NCBI GenBank assembly: GCA_949358305.1
Contig: OX442318.1
Coordinates: 13,746,517-13,810,516 of the forward strand
Length of the DNA: 64,000 nt
DNA from: Strigamia acuminata
Lineage: Eukaryota; Arthropoda; Chilopoda; Geophilomorpha; Linotaeniidae
Direction: 5' to 3'
The notes under the pieces were generated by a model that had not been told where the DNA came from, did not search any database, and was given only the letters and a program-made list of their open reading frames with translations. The position numbers and the translations under genes were made by a program. Positions 50,601 through 62,619 of the stretch are shown piece by piece. The stretch's first letter is position 1; every line of letters begins with the position of its first letter.

Positions 50601-53600
50601 TATTCGGCCGACCACTCGGACTGCGCTCGATGAGCGGCGTGGCGCGGCCGTTCCTTTTGGCCGTGCTCGGCTGCTCGCGGCTCGGTTTCGGCGGCGCCTC
50701 GGCCGGCAGCGCGTGCGCGTGCGCGGCGCTCGCCGGTTGCAACTCCAGCAGCGGCTGCTCGTTGCGAATCCGTGCACTCGTCGCGTGAGTTCGTGTTGCG
50801 GTCTCGTCCGGAGTTGAGCCCGCATAACTCGAGTCGTTATTACAATGTTTATTATCACCGGGTGGAGCTGGTGGCGCGTCTTTCGCTTCCTTCGGCGACG
50901 ACCCCTCGCCAACAGGTGTCAGTATGGACTCGGTCGATTTATCGTTGGGAATCACCTGGCAGTCGTCGCTGCAAGTGGAGAAATACGTACAATTGAATAT
51001 CTCATGCGATAACATTGCGAAACAAGCACAATGGACATCAAAAACGGCCATAAACCGATTTTGTTGTTTTTTGCACTTTTGGAAACAGAATGGACATCGA
51101 AATGACCAAAAACAGCCATAAATCATCATCAAAAACAGCAAAAACAGAAATTACAACTAGAATTGCTTTTTTGAGTGGTTTATGTCGGTTTATTTCACCT
51201 GCTTTTGGTTTTTGACAACTTTAAAACCAAATCCAAAACTAAACTTTTGTCGTCAACATCAACAACATAGATAGTGCCAACTGGTGGCGATAATCATAAA
51301 ACAATTTCAACATACATATTACACTCACCATAAATCCACATTAAGCTAAACTTTGAATGGACGTAGAGTGCGGTGTAAAAAAAAACCATTCATCAACGTA
51401 ATCTGTTTTCATAATCGATTCGAGCTTTCAAACACCCTTTGCCGTATTTTACCAAATAAGAGCTGCAGTTCTTATTCAAAACAGACACTAGGCGCATTCG
51501 AAAAGTAATTTGCACTAAACGACCAGTGCAACTGGTAGTGTAAATTTCAAGTTAAACGACCCAATTTTCGAGTTTCAAAATAAATTTCTGTGTAAAATTC
51601 AGTAGTGTAAATTCAAGTGTAAATATTAAATTAGTCCAAATAATAACCATAGTCATTATTGTTGTTTTTTACTCTAAAAAAAAACAGGAGATTATAAAAA
51701 CATGATTATAAAATGTAAATTTATTTTAATTATTTGTATTATTAATATTTATTTCCGAACGGGAATCGGCTGAATAGCCGCCTCAATCGCACAAATGCGG
51801 CCGAACACCGGCCGCATTAGATCGCACAAACGCGGCCGAACGTCGGCCGAACGTCGGCCGCATTCGATTGTACAAATGCGGCCGAACGTCGGTCGAACGT
51901 CGGCCGTATTCGATCGTACAAATGCGATCGAACATCGGTCGCATTCGATCGCAAGAATGCGGCTAATACCTGCTAAAAAATTGTTCTTGCGATCGACATC
52001 GTTCCAACCGATCTAACGAAAATCCAAGATGGCTGCCAGCAAGACCCGATTTCAACGAGAAAACTCGTTGCACGGAGATTTTAAACGGAAACGTGGCGTA
52101 CAGGCCGTTTCCGTTTAACCAGTTTACACGACATTTACACGAATTAATTCGTGTAAATGTCGTGTGAAAACGAGTGTAAACACGTTTACACTCGTTTTAA
52201 TGACTTTTCGAATGCGCCTACTCTGAGCCGCGGCTCTTAATCGAGGGCAGCTCTTATTGCAATTGGCACAATGTTTGCACCGTATTCGGTACGCTAAGAG
52301 TGTACCGTATTCGGTACGTACCGTACAGTATTCGGTACGTACCGTACAGTATTCGAAACGTGCCGTACAGTATTCGTTACGTAACGTACCGTACAGTATT
52401 CGTTACGTAACGTACCGTACAGTATTCGTTACGTAACGTACCGTACAGTATTTGTTACGTAACGTACCGTACAGTATTCGTTACGTAACACACCTACAGT
52501 ATTCGTTACGTAACTGACCGTACAGTGTTCGTTACGTAAAGTACCGTACAGTGTTCGTTACGTAACGTACCGTACAGTATGTGTTACGTATCGTACCGTA
52601 CAGTATTCACTACGTAACGTACCGTATTCATTATGTTAGGATTATTTCATATACAGGGTGTTCTAAAAGTCTGTACCCCTCCAAATATTTCCTGAGCAAT
52701 TGCATCTAGGCCAACTTTGATGAAGCGATCCTATAGGAAGTTGGGTGAGAGTAATCCAATGACGTCATCAAATTTGACCTTGAAGGTCATTTTCAAGGTC
52801 ATTCACTTGCTAACTTCTAAACCAATCAGGTTAGAGCAAAAAAGTCAATTACAAAGTTGTAGAGCACCATCAAATTAGTACTATCCAACTTATCTTAGTC
52901 ATTTTAAGTTAAATGTTTTCCTTTTAAAAAGGAGACAAATCAGCTGAAATAAGTCAACCATTGTGACAAAACTTAAATTTCTATTACAAAAATATTAAAT
53001 TACATAAATAACCGTATTCAAATGTGCGTCATTATGCAAGTAAACAAGTAAAACCACTGCCTTTTTTTAATGCCTCAATAATATTATTTTATCACAAGAA
53101 TAAAAAATTTCACTTGGCTGATTTTTTTTCTGATTTGTCTCCTTTTTTAAAAAAAAACATTTAACTTAAGATAACTAACAAAAGTTGGATAGTACTAATT
53201 TGATGGTGCTCTACAACTTTGTAATTGACTTTTTTGCTCTAACCTGATTGGTTTAGAAGTTAGCAAGTGAATGACCTTGAATATGACCTTCAAGGTCAGA
53301 TTTGATGATGTCATTGGATTGCTCTCACCCAACTTCCTATACGATCGCTTCATCAATGTTGGCCTAGATGCAATTGCTCAGGAAATATTTGGAGGGGTAC
53401 AGACTTTTAGAACACCCTGTGTACATTGTCGTTTCCATTCCTCAAAACGATCCATCGAAGTTGCCTTCAAGCTGAAACTTGAATTAAAAATCTCAAATTG
53501 TAGCTGATCAATCTTACCTGACCAGTAACGTTTGTGATGTTTATTTAAATGTCATTACTATTTCAATTCCAATGACTCTTAGTAATTGCAATTTAATTCA

Positions 53601-56600
53601 CACACAACTGTCAAGCAAACAAATTGAAATAAACTCCAAACTCCATATCCAGGCAACAAAGCAGAAACATTTGCAGCCAATCATAGTTAAAGCGCTGCTA
53701 AGCAGCAATGACAGCCGAGAAAGATTGGCCCATAATTGATGCAGGGATATTGAAATCCAATGATTAGACTGAACGGAAAAAGTTTCTGGTTCCATCTCTG
53801 GACTTTACCATTGGCTCAAAGTCCATTGCTCCGCTTTCATGCGCTTCCACTCGTGATATATACGAAGGAACACGTAATTTAACAGCAAACACAATTAGCT
53901 CTCAGAACACTTGACCTTTAACTGCACAGAAGGTACATTCAAAGTTACTGCCTGTATGGTTTTTCGATCGGTGTTTCCATAAACAAGAAAAAGAAAAGAA
54001 AAAGAGACATCTAACTCCATATCAAATGCATGCCAGTTTCTTTCGCTTTGTGTCTTTTTGTAAACCTAAAGGCTAAGTCTTCATCCGAAAATAAGACCGT
54101 GGTGTTGTATTTGAATACAACATCATAGTGTGAACCACTTTAAAAACCACTCTTGTATTCTGTTTTTTCCACTTTCTGACAATATTCGACGGCTGTTTTT
54201 CACGTACATGCCGTTTATAGTGGTTTATAGTGTCAGTATTGACCAACGCCACCTGTGTAAAAACTGTTCAATAAACCGACTTAAATTTTATTATTTGCAA
54301 AGTTAAAAACCAACTCGACAATAACCGCAGCGAGCGATTTATCCACCTACAATATCTCTCTCTCAGTTATCGGCAGCCGAGGTGATCTTTTATCCCGTAA
54401 GACGGAATACAAACGACAACTAAACAAAAATTAGCACAAAAAAAGCATTGTTGAAGCCGACTAGGATAAATTGTACCTAGCAGGTGTTCCCTGCTGCTCC
54501 TCTTCCTCCTCCTCCTCGTCCTCCTGGCTGCCACTCTCCGTCGGATTATCCGTCGGAGGATCGGCCACCGTGACGCTCGTCTCCGGTGTTATCAAACTTT
54601 GATTCTGCTGCTCGGTGACAGTCAAAAGTGAAGTTTCTTGTAGCTTGCCGGAGTGCGCCTTGTTCGCTATCACCGTTCCCGGCTTGATGGAGCCCACGTT
54701 GGGTTTTTTCTTCCTGGTGACGGCCAAGTAGAGGGTACGAAAGATGCAGTAGTACAAGTAGACCATGATGATGCACGGAATGTAGAAAGACGATAACGAC
54801 GAGTAGATGATGAAATCCGTGTTGTAGAAGACGCACAGCAACGGGTCCTTGTCCGGGGCGGTGTTGAGGCCGAGGACGATGGGGAAGCCGATTGTGGCCG
54901 AGATGACCCACACGAGCGCGATGGTTATAAAGCCGCGTTTTTTGTTGGTTTTGTGGCGTTTGTATTTGATTGGCCGTGTAATGGCAATAAACCTAAAAGA
55001 AATTGAACAAAATAAATTACCATTGTTGTTTTAATTATTTTAATTATTTAAAAACTGCATTTTTCCACTTAAACGTGCAATTATTTGTATAAACAAACCC
55101 ATTTTTCTATTTAAATGTGCAGTTATTTGATTAAAAATTAAAATTGCAACAATTTAATTAGAGAAATGCATTTTATAATTAAATATGCAGTTAATTTTGC
55201 ACAAAAATTGCAGTTTGTCTAAAAAAAATTCACGTCCAATGCCGAAAAACATTTTTCCACCTAAAAAGTCCGTCTTTTTGTACCAAACACGACATCCTTT
55301 GACCTTCCAAAACGTATTCGGCACCCGCATTATCCTACAGATTTCATTGCGCAACTCGTTAAACTTTACTGCACTCCCCTAAATTCTTTATCCCCCCCCA
55401 ATGCACACAAATTCATTATCAAAAGTATATGGGCCAACACACTGCCTTGTATTGTAAACACATAAATAAAAAGATAAATGATTATCAACTTAACATAAAC
55501 AACTGGGAGAACTTAAGAGTTCTTGCCTCGGTGTTTACGAGTTCAACCCTCCCATCATTCTAACCTAACGAGCGTGTAAAGCAGCAAATCGTATCTCGTG
55601 TTACCTCACTGTCCCGTATTTCAGCATTGGGATTTAAAGGCGCATGCAATATGACCAATAATCACTCTTCCCAAATCCATTTGTAACCTCCGCTTCCTCC
55701 TACACACGCAAACTGACATAATCCTCCGATTAACACAATCTCTGGACAAGCCGCACGTCCGATAAATGAGTTTTCGGCTTTCCTGTACATACATTACAAA
55801 TGCACCTAACAAACCCGATAAGCCAATCCCAGATGGTTCCGAAATAAGCTTATATTTTACAATATATTTTGCTTTTCACTTACTGCATTCCAAAATTGAG
55901 AGTTAAATATACAATTGATAGAATACATAAATTTCAATTCTGAATTCGCTTTGCAGCACTGTGAACAGAAACTTCGCAACCTCGTAAACTAGCGTTTTAT
56001 GTCTTTGCTTCCAAATACAAAACCACAAGGCCAAGATCTATGCCTAAAACCTCATTCTTCTTTCACTTCACTAACAGAAGTGAAAATCCTTTATTATTCA
56101 TTACCTGGCCAACCGTTGCTATGGGAAAATATGGAAGCTGCATGATGCCTTATACATTGTATTGCTGCCAATACAATGTACTTCCTAACTGTGCTTAAAC
56201 CTGCACAATTCTTTGTGGTGCAAATACACCAGTTTAATTGGTAAAATATTACAAATGGATACAAAATGCCGAAAACCGAATGCCGAAAGAAATTCGGCTT
56301 TTGGTAATTTAATATTGGGTTATGAAAAAATTCTAAGTGTGCAAGCGGGCAGTCTAAATGTCAAGTGATAGGACAATAGGAGTTTTTTTCTTCTTTCAAG
56401 AAAAAGCAGATGCATGACATTCTTTTGGAAAGAATGCAGTAATATGCACATGGCAGGCCAAAGAGCCATCGACGTGGCCAAAATCCCAAGTACAAAAAAT
56501 GGTAAAATACCACATTTCTGCTTCCCTCAAATGAGTCACATTTGACTTCCAACATTTAACTTTTATGGCCATCACCTAAAACTCAAGTTCAGCTGCAAAA

Positions 56601-58282
56601 CTTTAACACTATCTCAACATATTCTGTGTCGTTGGCTCTCCAGGAACATGAGGCTTTAGGCCTAACACAGCAAATTTTATTTACAGTACCGGTAATTAAA
56701 AAAAAATTTAAATCTTTGCATCAAGTTTTGCATCTACCATTTGCAATTTACAAATAAATCCGGCGATGATTAAAACATTATCAAAAAACAACCAAAATAA
56801 ATTAAAAACACATGAATGAAAATAAAACACTGAATCAAAATAAACACAAATTCAATATAATAAATGAAAACACACTTGTACACATTAAATCATTTAGATT
56901 TTACATAACGTACCATGAATTAAAATCCACACTAGATAGCTGCACCTCCTAACTCACTATGAAACAAGTGGTCATTTCCACTAAACAGTGCCAAATACAC
57001 AAGCAAAATTATGCAACATTTCATTTTCACACATACTTGCTTAATGGCTACAATAAACTTCAGTGAACATAAGTTTTCACAATCACAATTGTTTATTGTC
57101 CATTGCAACTATTGCAACTACATTTAATTATTCATTCGTCAACTACCAAACGTTCCCCGCTCTTTGACACTGTGCTACATTCATTGTATTATTAAATTTT
57201 GCGTGCATCGTTGATCCAATGAGCTGGAAATGCAATCAAAGTTTCTGATTATATGTTTTGTGTTTTGGCAATAAATGGTTCACATACAAGCATTATTACA
57301 ACTGAAAGCTCGCCCAGATGATTCAAAAATATATTTTACATTATATTGGTTTTGTGAAATTTGCCTAAGATGTAAAGGAATGAAAATCACCATGAAGCAT
57401 TCATACTAGAAAGGGATCCTAAACAACCGAACATCAAAACAGTAACTATTATGTGACCGATAGATGGTTAATGTAAATATTATTATTTTTCTTTATTAAA
57501 CCTCTATTAATGTTTTAAGAAACTCTTATTTTTGAGTATGCAGAAGAGTTTCCCGTGATACACCCACATTGGGATGTACATCACGCCCTAGTGAGGGTTT
57601 TGCAAACCAATCAAACTCAAAATGGCGTGTCAAAGTCGGTCGGTCACTTACATGCATGACAATATTATTTGTACATTAAATAATGCATTTCTAATATAAT
57701 TTTATAAAATGTATTATCATTTCAAACCAATATTCCACAAAAAAGTATTAGAAAATGCATTAATACATTTCAACACAATTTCAACCATATGGCTATTTTC
57801 CGTCCATTCTGTTGATAGAAACACTAAAATCAACTAAAAGAGAAATTTTGAATAAACACTCCCTTAATGTAAGAAAAATACATCCAGATTTCAATTGGAG
57901 TTGATTTTTAATTAGTGAATTTCCCAACACACCTTATAATTCCTAAATCCCCATTTTTTCCCATCAATTGATGTGAGGGGGAAAAGAAAAGAAAGTTAAA
58001 ATGGAATTTTAATGAGTGTAATTAAGTCAAGAGAATTTGTCACGCTTCTGCTTCCAACAGAGACTTTAAACAGGAGGCAGAGATCATTAGAATTTCAAAT
58101 ATCCATCGATATATTGAACCAAACACTCCACACACACACACACACAGAGAGAACAAGAGAGTGAAATGTCACCTGTCTATGCTGATTGCAACCAGGTTGA
58201 AGATGGAAGAAGTGCTACAAATTACATCCATGGCAATATAGAAATCACACAAAGTTGAGCTCAGTTCCCAGTTGCCATTCAC
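41636..58282 (-). CDS. D2-like biogenic amine (dopamine) receptor, 3' part; TM1-TM2 exons not found
   Basis: Exons on the complement are 58173-58282, 54477-54992, 50457-50968 and 41636-41850, giving 450 residues in frame from within the loop before TM3 to the stop. This is a class A GPCR with the amine-binding Asp in TM3 (FYIAMDVICSTSSIFNL). TM5 is FIIYSSLSSFYIPCIIMVYL with the catechol-contacting serines, TM6 is FLICWVPFF, and TM7 is GYMNSFINPVIYTIFNP. The third cytosolic loop is very long (over 240 residues) with an acidic run, and the tail stops at FRKAFKKILTGG. A long loop and short tail fit Gi-coupled D2-like receptors. DRY is DRF. The tail lacks the terminal Cys of vertebrate D2. Octopamine or other amine specificity is not excluded. 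The 5' exons probably lie beyond 64000. Confidence 0.9.
42166..42610. mobile_element. Inverted-repeat transposon remnant, mariner/Tc1 type
   Basis: The left end (ATGTAATTAGACCGTAATTA...) and right end are inverted repeats over about 75 bp, including ACTAAAACCATT and CAGAGA. Between them is the C-terminal part of a transposase. The interior is too short for a full gene, so this is an internally deleted derivative. Confidence 0.8.
42310..42570 (+). pseudogene. Transposase C-terminal fragment (IS630/Tc1/mariner superfamily)
   Basis: The open frame reads FPDLSACDYRLWGCLQSKVF, then VESRLEACVGREGRHPSDFI. This corresponds to the SPDLxPxDYxLWGxLK segment with the last catalytic acidic residue, and to the usual C-terminal R..CI...G.H..D.I segment. 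The N-terminal DNA-binding and first catalytic parts are missing, so it cannot be functional. Confidence 0.8.
43704..43757 (+). promoter_or_regulatory. Pol III A and B boxes of a tRNA-like sequence, left arm
   Basis: A box TGGCTCAGTGG (43704-43714) and B box GGTTCAAATCC (43747-43757), starting 43 bp apart, embedded in sequence recalling tRNA-Ser (TGGTTAAGG, CAGGTTCAAATCCTG). The acceptor stem does not pair well, so this is a tRNA-derived promoter rather than a functional tRNA. Confidence 0.7.
43990..44043 (-). promoter_or_regulatory. Pol III A and B boxes of a tRNA-like sequence, right arm
   Basis: Mirror copy of the left-arm boxes: the A box is the complement of 44033-44043 and the B box the complement of 43990-44000. 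The two tRNA-like heads face each other across the AT-rich centre. Confidence 0.7.
44831..46737. mobile_element. 1.9-kb foldback element with GCGTTATTTGGC arrays near both ends
   Basis: Termini CTAGGCATGTGCGTTATT and GCGCACATGCCTAG are inverted; GGTCATGA and TCTCATGA flank them (6 of 8 match). Subterminal arrays of short GGCGTTATTT and GGCGTTGTGGC units lie at 44838-45066 and, inverted, at about 46523-46650. Inside, a roughly 95-bp block (45148-45245) recurs inverted at 45947-46043. An open frame at the right end ends in the array and has no recognised domain. hAT-like is the best guess. Confidence 0.8.
48030..48640. repeat. 21-bp tandem array, interrupted by a palindromic insertion
   Basis: Units of CTCATTTTTTGACTTCAAAAA (one base over 20 when complete) repeat with an exact 21-bp phase from 48425 to 48605. 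The units left of the insertion at 48263 are more variable and have TTAAAA in place of TTCAAA. Frames stay open because 21 is divisible by 3. Confidence 0.92.
48263..48424. mobile_element. TAGGTGC-family element, 162-bp near-perfect palindrome
   Basis: Runs from TAGGTGCATTCAATAAGTC to its exact complement at the right end. The whole element folds on itself except for about 6 extra bases (CCCATT) near the centre. It sits inside the 21-bp array. CACGTGACGTCA occurs in both arms. Confidence 0.93.
48655..48790. repeat. 20-bp tandem array
   Basis: About six units of AGACCGAGTAAATCATTTTT in exact 20-bp phase, immediately after the 21-bp array and probably derived from it. Confidence 0.93.
49740..50050. 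repeat. Roughly 21-bp degenerate array
   Basis: Units near GCTCAATTTTAGACGAAATT are exact at 49850-49930 and degenerate elsewhere. Non-coding, in the GPCR intron. Confidence 0.85.
51489..52220. mobile_element. TAGGTGC-family element, 732 bp, with internal GCGGCCGAACGTCGGCCG array
   Basis: Starts TAGGCGCATTCGAAAAGT and ends GACTTTTCGAATGCGCCTA. The subterminal GTGTAAA and GACATTTACAC segments are palindromic. It splits an older repeat containing AAGAGCTGCAGTTCTTATT on the left and GAGCCGCGGCTCTTA on the right. No coding capacity. Confidence 0.85.
51780..51965. repeat. CpG-rich array inside the 51489 element
   Basis: Variants of CGCACAAATGCGGCCGAACGT and CGGCCGCATTCGAT repeat five or six times. 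GC content is far above the surroundings. Confidence 0.85.
52290..52630. repeat. About 26-bp array of GTTACGTAAC palindromes
   Basis: The unit is close to GTACAGTATTCGTTACGTAA followed by CGTACC. The palindrome GTTACGTAAC occurs exactly seven times, with further one-mismatch copies. It lies in an intron of the GPCR gene. Confidence 0.92.
52654..53419. mobile_element. 766-bp inverted-repeat element with arms of nearly 300 bp
   Basis: Left end CAGGGTGTTCTAAAAGTCTG and right end CAGACTTTTAGAACACCCTG are inverse. The arms (about 52654-52940 and 53130-53419) match along nearly their whole length, including GACCTTGAAGGTCA and GTAATTGACTTTTTTGCTC. The centre is unrelated AT-rich sequence. No coding frame is convincing. 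The superfamily is uncertain. Confidence 0.9.
54993..58172. other. 3.2-kb intron of the GPCR gene
   Basis: Mostly unique AT-rich sequence with no recognisable exon. A CA microsatellite lies just upstream of the exon boundary (58128-58146). Confidence 0.6.
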
Positions 58283-58919
58283 CTGCAAAAAGAAATATAA
58301 AAACACATCAACATTCAACATAAATAATTTTTATTTTTACACATAAAAGTTTGACGCAAAAGTGCATCAAACCAATTGAATAAATTCAGGTAAAAAGAGG
58401 AAATAAACCATAAAATAAAGAGAATAAAGTTTTGAAAAATGGAAAAATGGTTTCAAAAGTATTACACTTGAGCCCCAGATGAACAAAGTTTGAGATAAGA
58501 GATGTAATAAAATGGTGGACGAGAGGTGAATAAACTGAATGGCAAACTGCAATTTCACCACAGCACAGCGAGGTTACCTTAACCCCAAACCTGCATCCCA
58601 ATTCCGATGCGCCTCTCCTCCTTTTTATGGCTGTAAACAGGAATAACCCAACCAAATTTGTATTTGTGATGAGTTTTTTTTATTGGCTGTAAGACATGGC
58701 CACCATTGCTTCTTTTATTTGTTTGTTCGTTTGCGCTATGAAATAAACAAGGCGATAAAACACGGTGACTTTACCAAAGAAAGGTTGCAATACGTCAAGA
58801 TCCACCAGACATAGAAAGACAATAACCCGAATACTCCGGTCATACTATCTTTTTCGCACCTCGTGCTCATAATTTCTACTCGCATACATGTGCAAACGTT
58901 GACAATACAGTATTAATTC

Positions 58920-59170
58920 CTAACTGTTCGTTATACCGAATCGCAAAATAACGAACTTTTCGTTATGACGAATTTTTCGTTATAACGAATTTTTCGTTGT
59001 GACGAACTTTTCGTTATAACGAATTTTTTGTTATAACGAATTTATCGTTCGAATATTTCGCTATAACGAATTTTTAACAACAATAAATACTTAAAAATGG
59101 CTTGGTTGGTTGGTTGGTTGGTTGGATACAGAACACCATGTTAAAAAATTTTGGTATAACGAACTTTCGT
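58920..59170. repeat. TTCGTTATAACGAA palindromic repeat cluster
   Basis: Variants of AACGAATTTTTCGTTATAACG recur about eight times, each containing a CGTTATAACG palindrome. A short TTGGTTGG run interrupts it at 59103-59126. It could be the expanded terminus of a transposon, but no partner end was found. Confidence 0.8.
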
Positions 59171-61333
59171 TGTAGTAATGGAGACAGTAGATGAGATAGT
59201 AATGACATCCATTTGTTGCATCTATTAAGATTAACTCTCTGACTGTGTCTACGTTCCATTCAGCCAAGCAGAAATTAAAAAAGTACAAGGGTCAAACCAT
59301 TCAGAACTTGTGACCATTTTATAAACACTATCCCCTTTAAAGAAGTCTTTCGATGGGTCAATGGTAGGTTACAGGCTGGAAGAAAACCGAGTCTTCAGTG
59401 GGAATTTAACTACCCCCAACCGGCTTTAAGGTATTTGACCTACCACATACTCTCTTCTAGATTGACCAAAGGTTCCACTGTCATTCAAAAGTGGAGCATG
59501 AGGGACATATTCAAACAATTTGACTTACAGCAGAATTATACTTTGAAAATGTAGAAAAGCACCAACAAACTGACTCTAGAGTAAAATAACTAGTAAAAAT
59601 TGGACGATGAGTGCTGCAATCGCCATCAAAAATATTCAGTCAACGACAAAGTATGAAAATATAGGTTTGCCTTCAATTTTCCAAAATTGTAACAAAAAAA
59701 ATTGTCCGATTTAAATCAACACTGATTCATTGCATATAATATCATCACTTACCAAATTTGAAAGCTCAGGAACCATTTCTTCATAGTTTTCACACAAACA
59801 TCAAAAATTCAGTTTTTGACGACTTATTCCATATCAATGATATTTTATATACTCGTGGTTTTACATAGCAATTTTGCAAGCAATTTAACTGTGCATGTAC
59901 ACCCATCATTAGGGTATATGTAGTTCTGTACTACACTAATGTCAATTATTATGTCAGATTTGACATCTGGAAATAAGATATGGATCTGACAGGGAGAGTA
60001 GCCTGGCTAGAAATTACTGTTTTTTTATAGATGTATAAAAATTTGCTGCTTGGATATATTCAGGGTGGTCAGAAAGTCTAGTTCAAAGTTAATAATTCCC
60101 AAACTGATTTAGATGTTGATTTCGCAAAATGACTGTCAGGGTAGTAAATATAGTAGTTAAAATCAATAATATTCATCTTGTTTCTACTTTTAACGAACTA
60201 CTTGAAGCAAACACAGTGTGGATGGTTGTCAAGAAAATAGTAGTGCTAAAAGGTAATGTTACTTTACACGCTGTGAAATTTACTAGAGAAAGCTCTCAAT
60301 GCCCACTCCAGTCCACTAAAATCTGATTATCTTTCCACACTTGAGAAATCTAAAAACCTTGAGCCAATTTTAGCAAAAGGTGACAAGAAAAATCCATTCA
60401 CAATAGATGACTTTCAATTTTTCAAATTTTTCTTTCCTTTCTTTTATTTTTTTTATCAACTTTGAGTGCAAAAATAGAAATGAAAAAGAAATTACTGTAA
60501 ACAATTTCAAAAGAATGAAAGTTGAGTTGCTTGGCTCTTTCTTTCCCTCGGAGACTTAATAAATAATATTTTCCAGTTGTTTTTTTCTTTTCTCAGCGTC
60601 ATTTATCAAAATTACAAAACAAAACAGAGGAAAAAAACTCAAAAAATAAATTAATTAAATTAATACGAAGAAGAAAGTAATCTAAAACACAATTTTGCCT
60701 CAGGTTGCTTTTTTCTGTGAAAACAACATCTAACACAAGATGTACAAAAGAAATAACAAACACAATGTTTTTATATCAGAATATCACATTACGCTGGTTT
60801 CTTGCTAAGTAAAAACTCACATTTCATTTTCTACATTCTTACGGCCAAATTTGACGTCATCTAGTCAAGTCAGCGACAAAAACAAAAAAGTAACGATAAA
60901 ATGATTTCATCGTTACTGTTTTGTTTTTAAGCTTAGTACTCATAAGATCATCTGCTAACAGAAGTGTATGCCCACAGACTTTTCTGTATGTACAGACTTA
61001 ACAGAAAAGCCTTCAGAATCATCTGGTAGCAGAACATGTTCCAGTCTGTCACACCAGACTTTTTGTGGTACTCACAGCTCTAAGCAACAGAAAAGAAATG
61101 ATAAATGACCATTAAAAAGAAAAAAGATGGAAGCCAATAAAACTTTTTAAGGCTACTGTTGGATTTAGGATGAATAGGATTCCTAGTTTGTTTTTAATTT
61201 TTAATTTTATTTATAAACTAATAATCTATTTTTATAAATGGAATTTGTTGGCAGAACTGATTGCTGCTATATTTGAAACCGGTTAAAAAAAATTACGACT
61301 GGTCACAAATTGTCAAGACCGATCTCTACTTTC

Positions 61334-61404
61334 TGTGCCACAGAAGTTTCTGTGCCACAGAAGTTTCTGTGCCACAGAAGTTTCTGTGCCACAGAAGTTT
61401 CTGT
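61334..61404. repeat. 17-bp array of TTCTGTGCCACAGAA palindromes
   Basis: Four complete units of TCTGTGCCACAGAAGTT plus a partial one. Each unit is a near-perfect hairpin. Related CAGACTT and AGACTGG words are scattered at 60970-61060 and 61480-61550. Confidence 0.92.
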
Positions 61405-62619
61405 GCCTGGAAACGAAGATCAGCTTTCTGTTGCATCGACATGCCAGAAATTTAATTTTTTATGTCACAAGACTGGAATGTCCAAGACTGGAATGAAATT
61501 TGTGAGTACCAGTTTTTTCTGTAGGCAAAATTTCTGTGAGCAGACTGGTTTCCTACGTAGGAAACTGCTAAACTTAACTAATTAAAACATTAGTCCTACA
61601 CATTGTCGATCCATGTAAGTTTGGTCAAAGTATCAAAGTCTCAATATCGCTTACCAAAATTGCAGATACTACCTTTTGTTTCTTTTTTAAATTATGCATT
61701 TGTCTTCTTTTGTCTTCTTGCAAGTATGCACACGGTTGATTGAACTGATATCACATGACAAATCCAAAAGTGCAAAATTATTAAAATTGCAATAGTATTA
61801 CAAAATCGGCTCTATTTATTAACGAAAACCCCCTATTGAATCATGTCTTGATCCATTGATCAGTTTTGTGCCTGCAAACACAACTGTTGGCTGAAACTGT
61901 TTGTTTTTCCACATAGAATAAATTCTGCTTCACTAGATAACTTTGTTTTTCATTCCAAAATTCTTGGCTTAAAACAATATTTGTATTTGATGGATCTGGT
62001 CCATTCTTTTGTAAATAATTTTGTGTATATTTAAATCAAAGCAACAAGTTCAGTTGGACGAGTAAATTCTGACAGTTTATGTTCAACCAAAATACAATCC
62101 CGGTCATAAAAAATGTGGGAATTCGATGGTGGTTTTGGAAAGAAATGATGTGAGTCGGGATTAAAAGCAAACACTACTTACAGTTTTGGCTTTACTCCAG
62201 GAACTGACCTTTTTGGTCTACAACAATACAAAGTCGCATGCAAATAACTGCACGTGCAAAAATATTCGAATCTATTTATAGTAACACATATCTCACAAAA
62301 ATTGTCCCCTGCTAGAGAAAAGGCGACATTTTTTATGACCGGGATTGTACATACCGGGTAATAATAACCACTGAAGATGACCAGCAAGCGGCAACGATTG
62401 AAAAACATTTGCACTAAACGACCAGTGCAACTGGTAGTGTAAATGTCGGGACAAATGTTATGTGTATTATGATTAGACGTTATTAAGTGTCTATGAATAT
62501 TAGCACGTAATGTATAGCAACAATAAACGCAATGACATTGTTGTTTGATGAACTGTCAACAAACTGGTCAATTTTTTGCTCATCCTCATTCAGAAGATAA
62601 ATTATGAATATTATACTAG

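Larger units (their letters stand above)
50969..54476. other. 3.5-kb intron of the GPCR gene
   Basis: Contains a TAGGTGC-family element (51489-52220) nested in an older repeat, a palindrome-rich array (52290-52630) and a 766-bp inverted-repeat element (52654-53419). No exon is recognised. Confidence 0.7.

Noticed and set aside
50204-50912. Long plus-strand frames opposite the GPCR third loop
   Set aside because: They are antisense shadows of the minus-strand exon 50457-50968, which joins in phase to recognisable TM5 and TM6 sequence.
58367-59288. Hydrophobic minus-strand frames as the missing TM1-TM2 exon of the GPCR
   Set aside because: They lack the GNxxV and LAxxD motifs and suitable splice phase; one overlaps a TTGG repeat.
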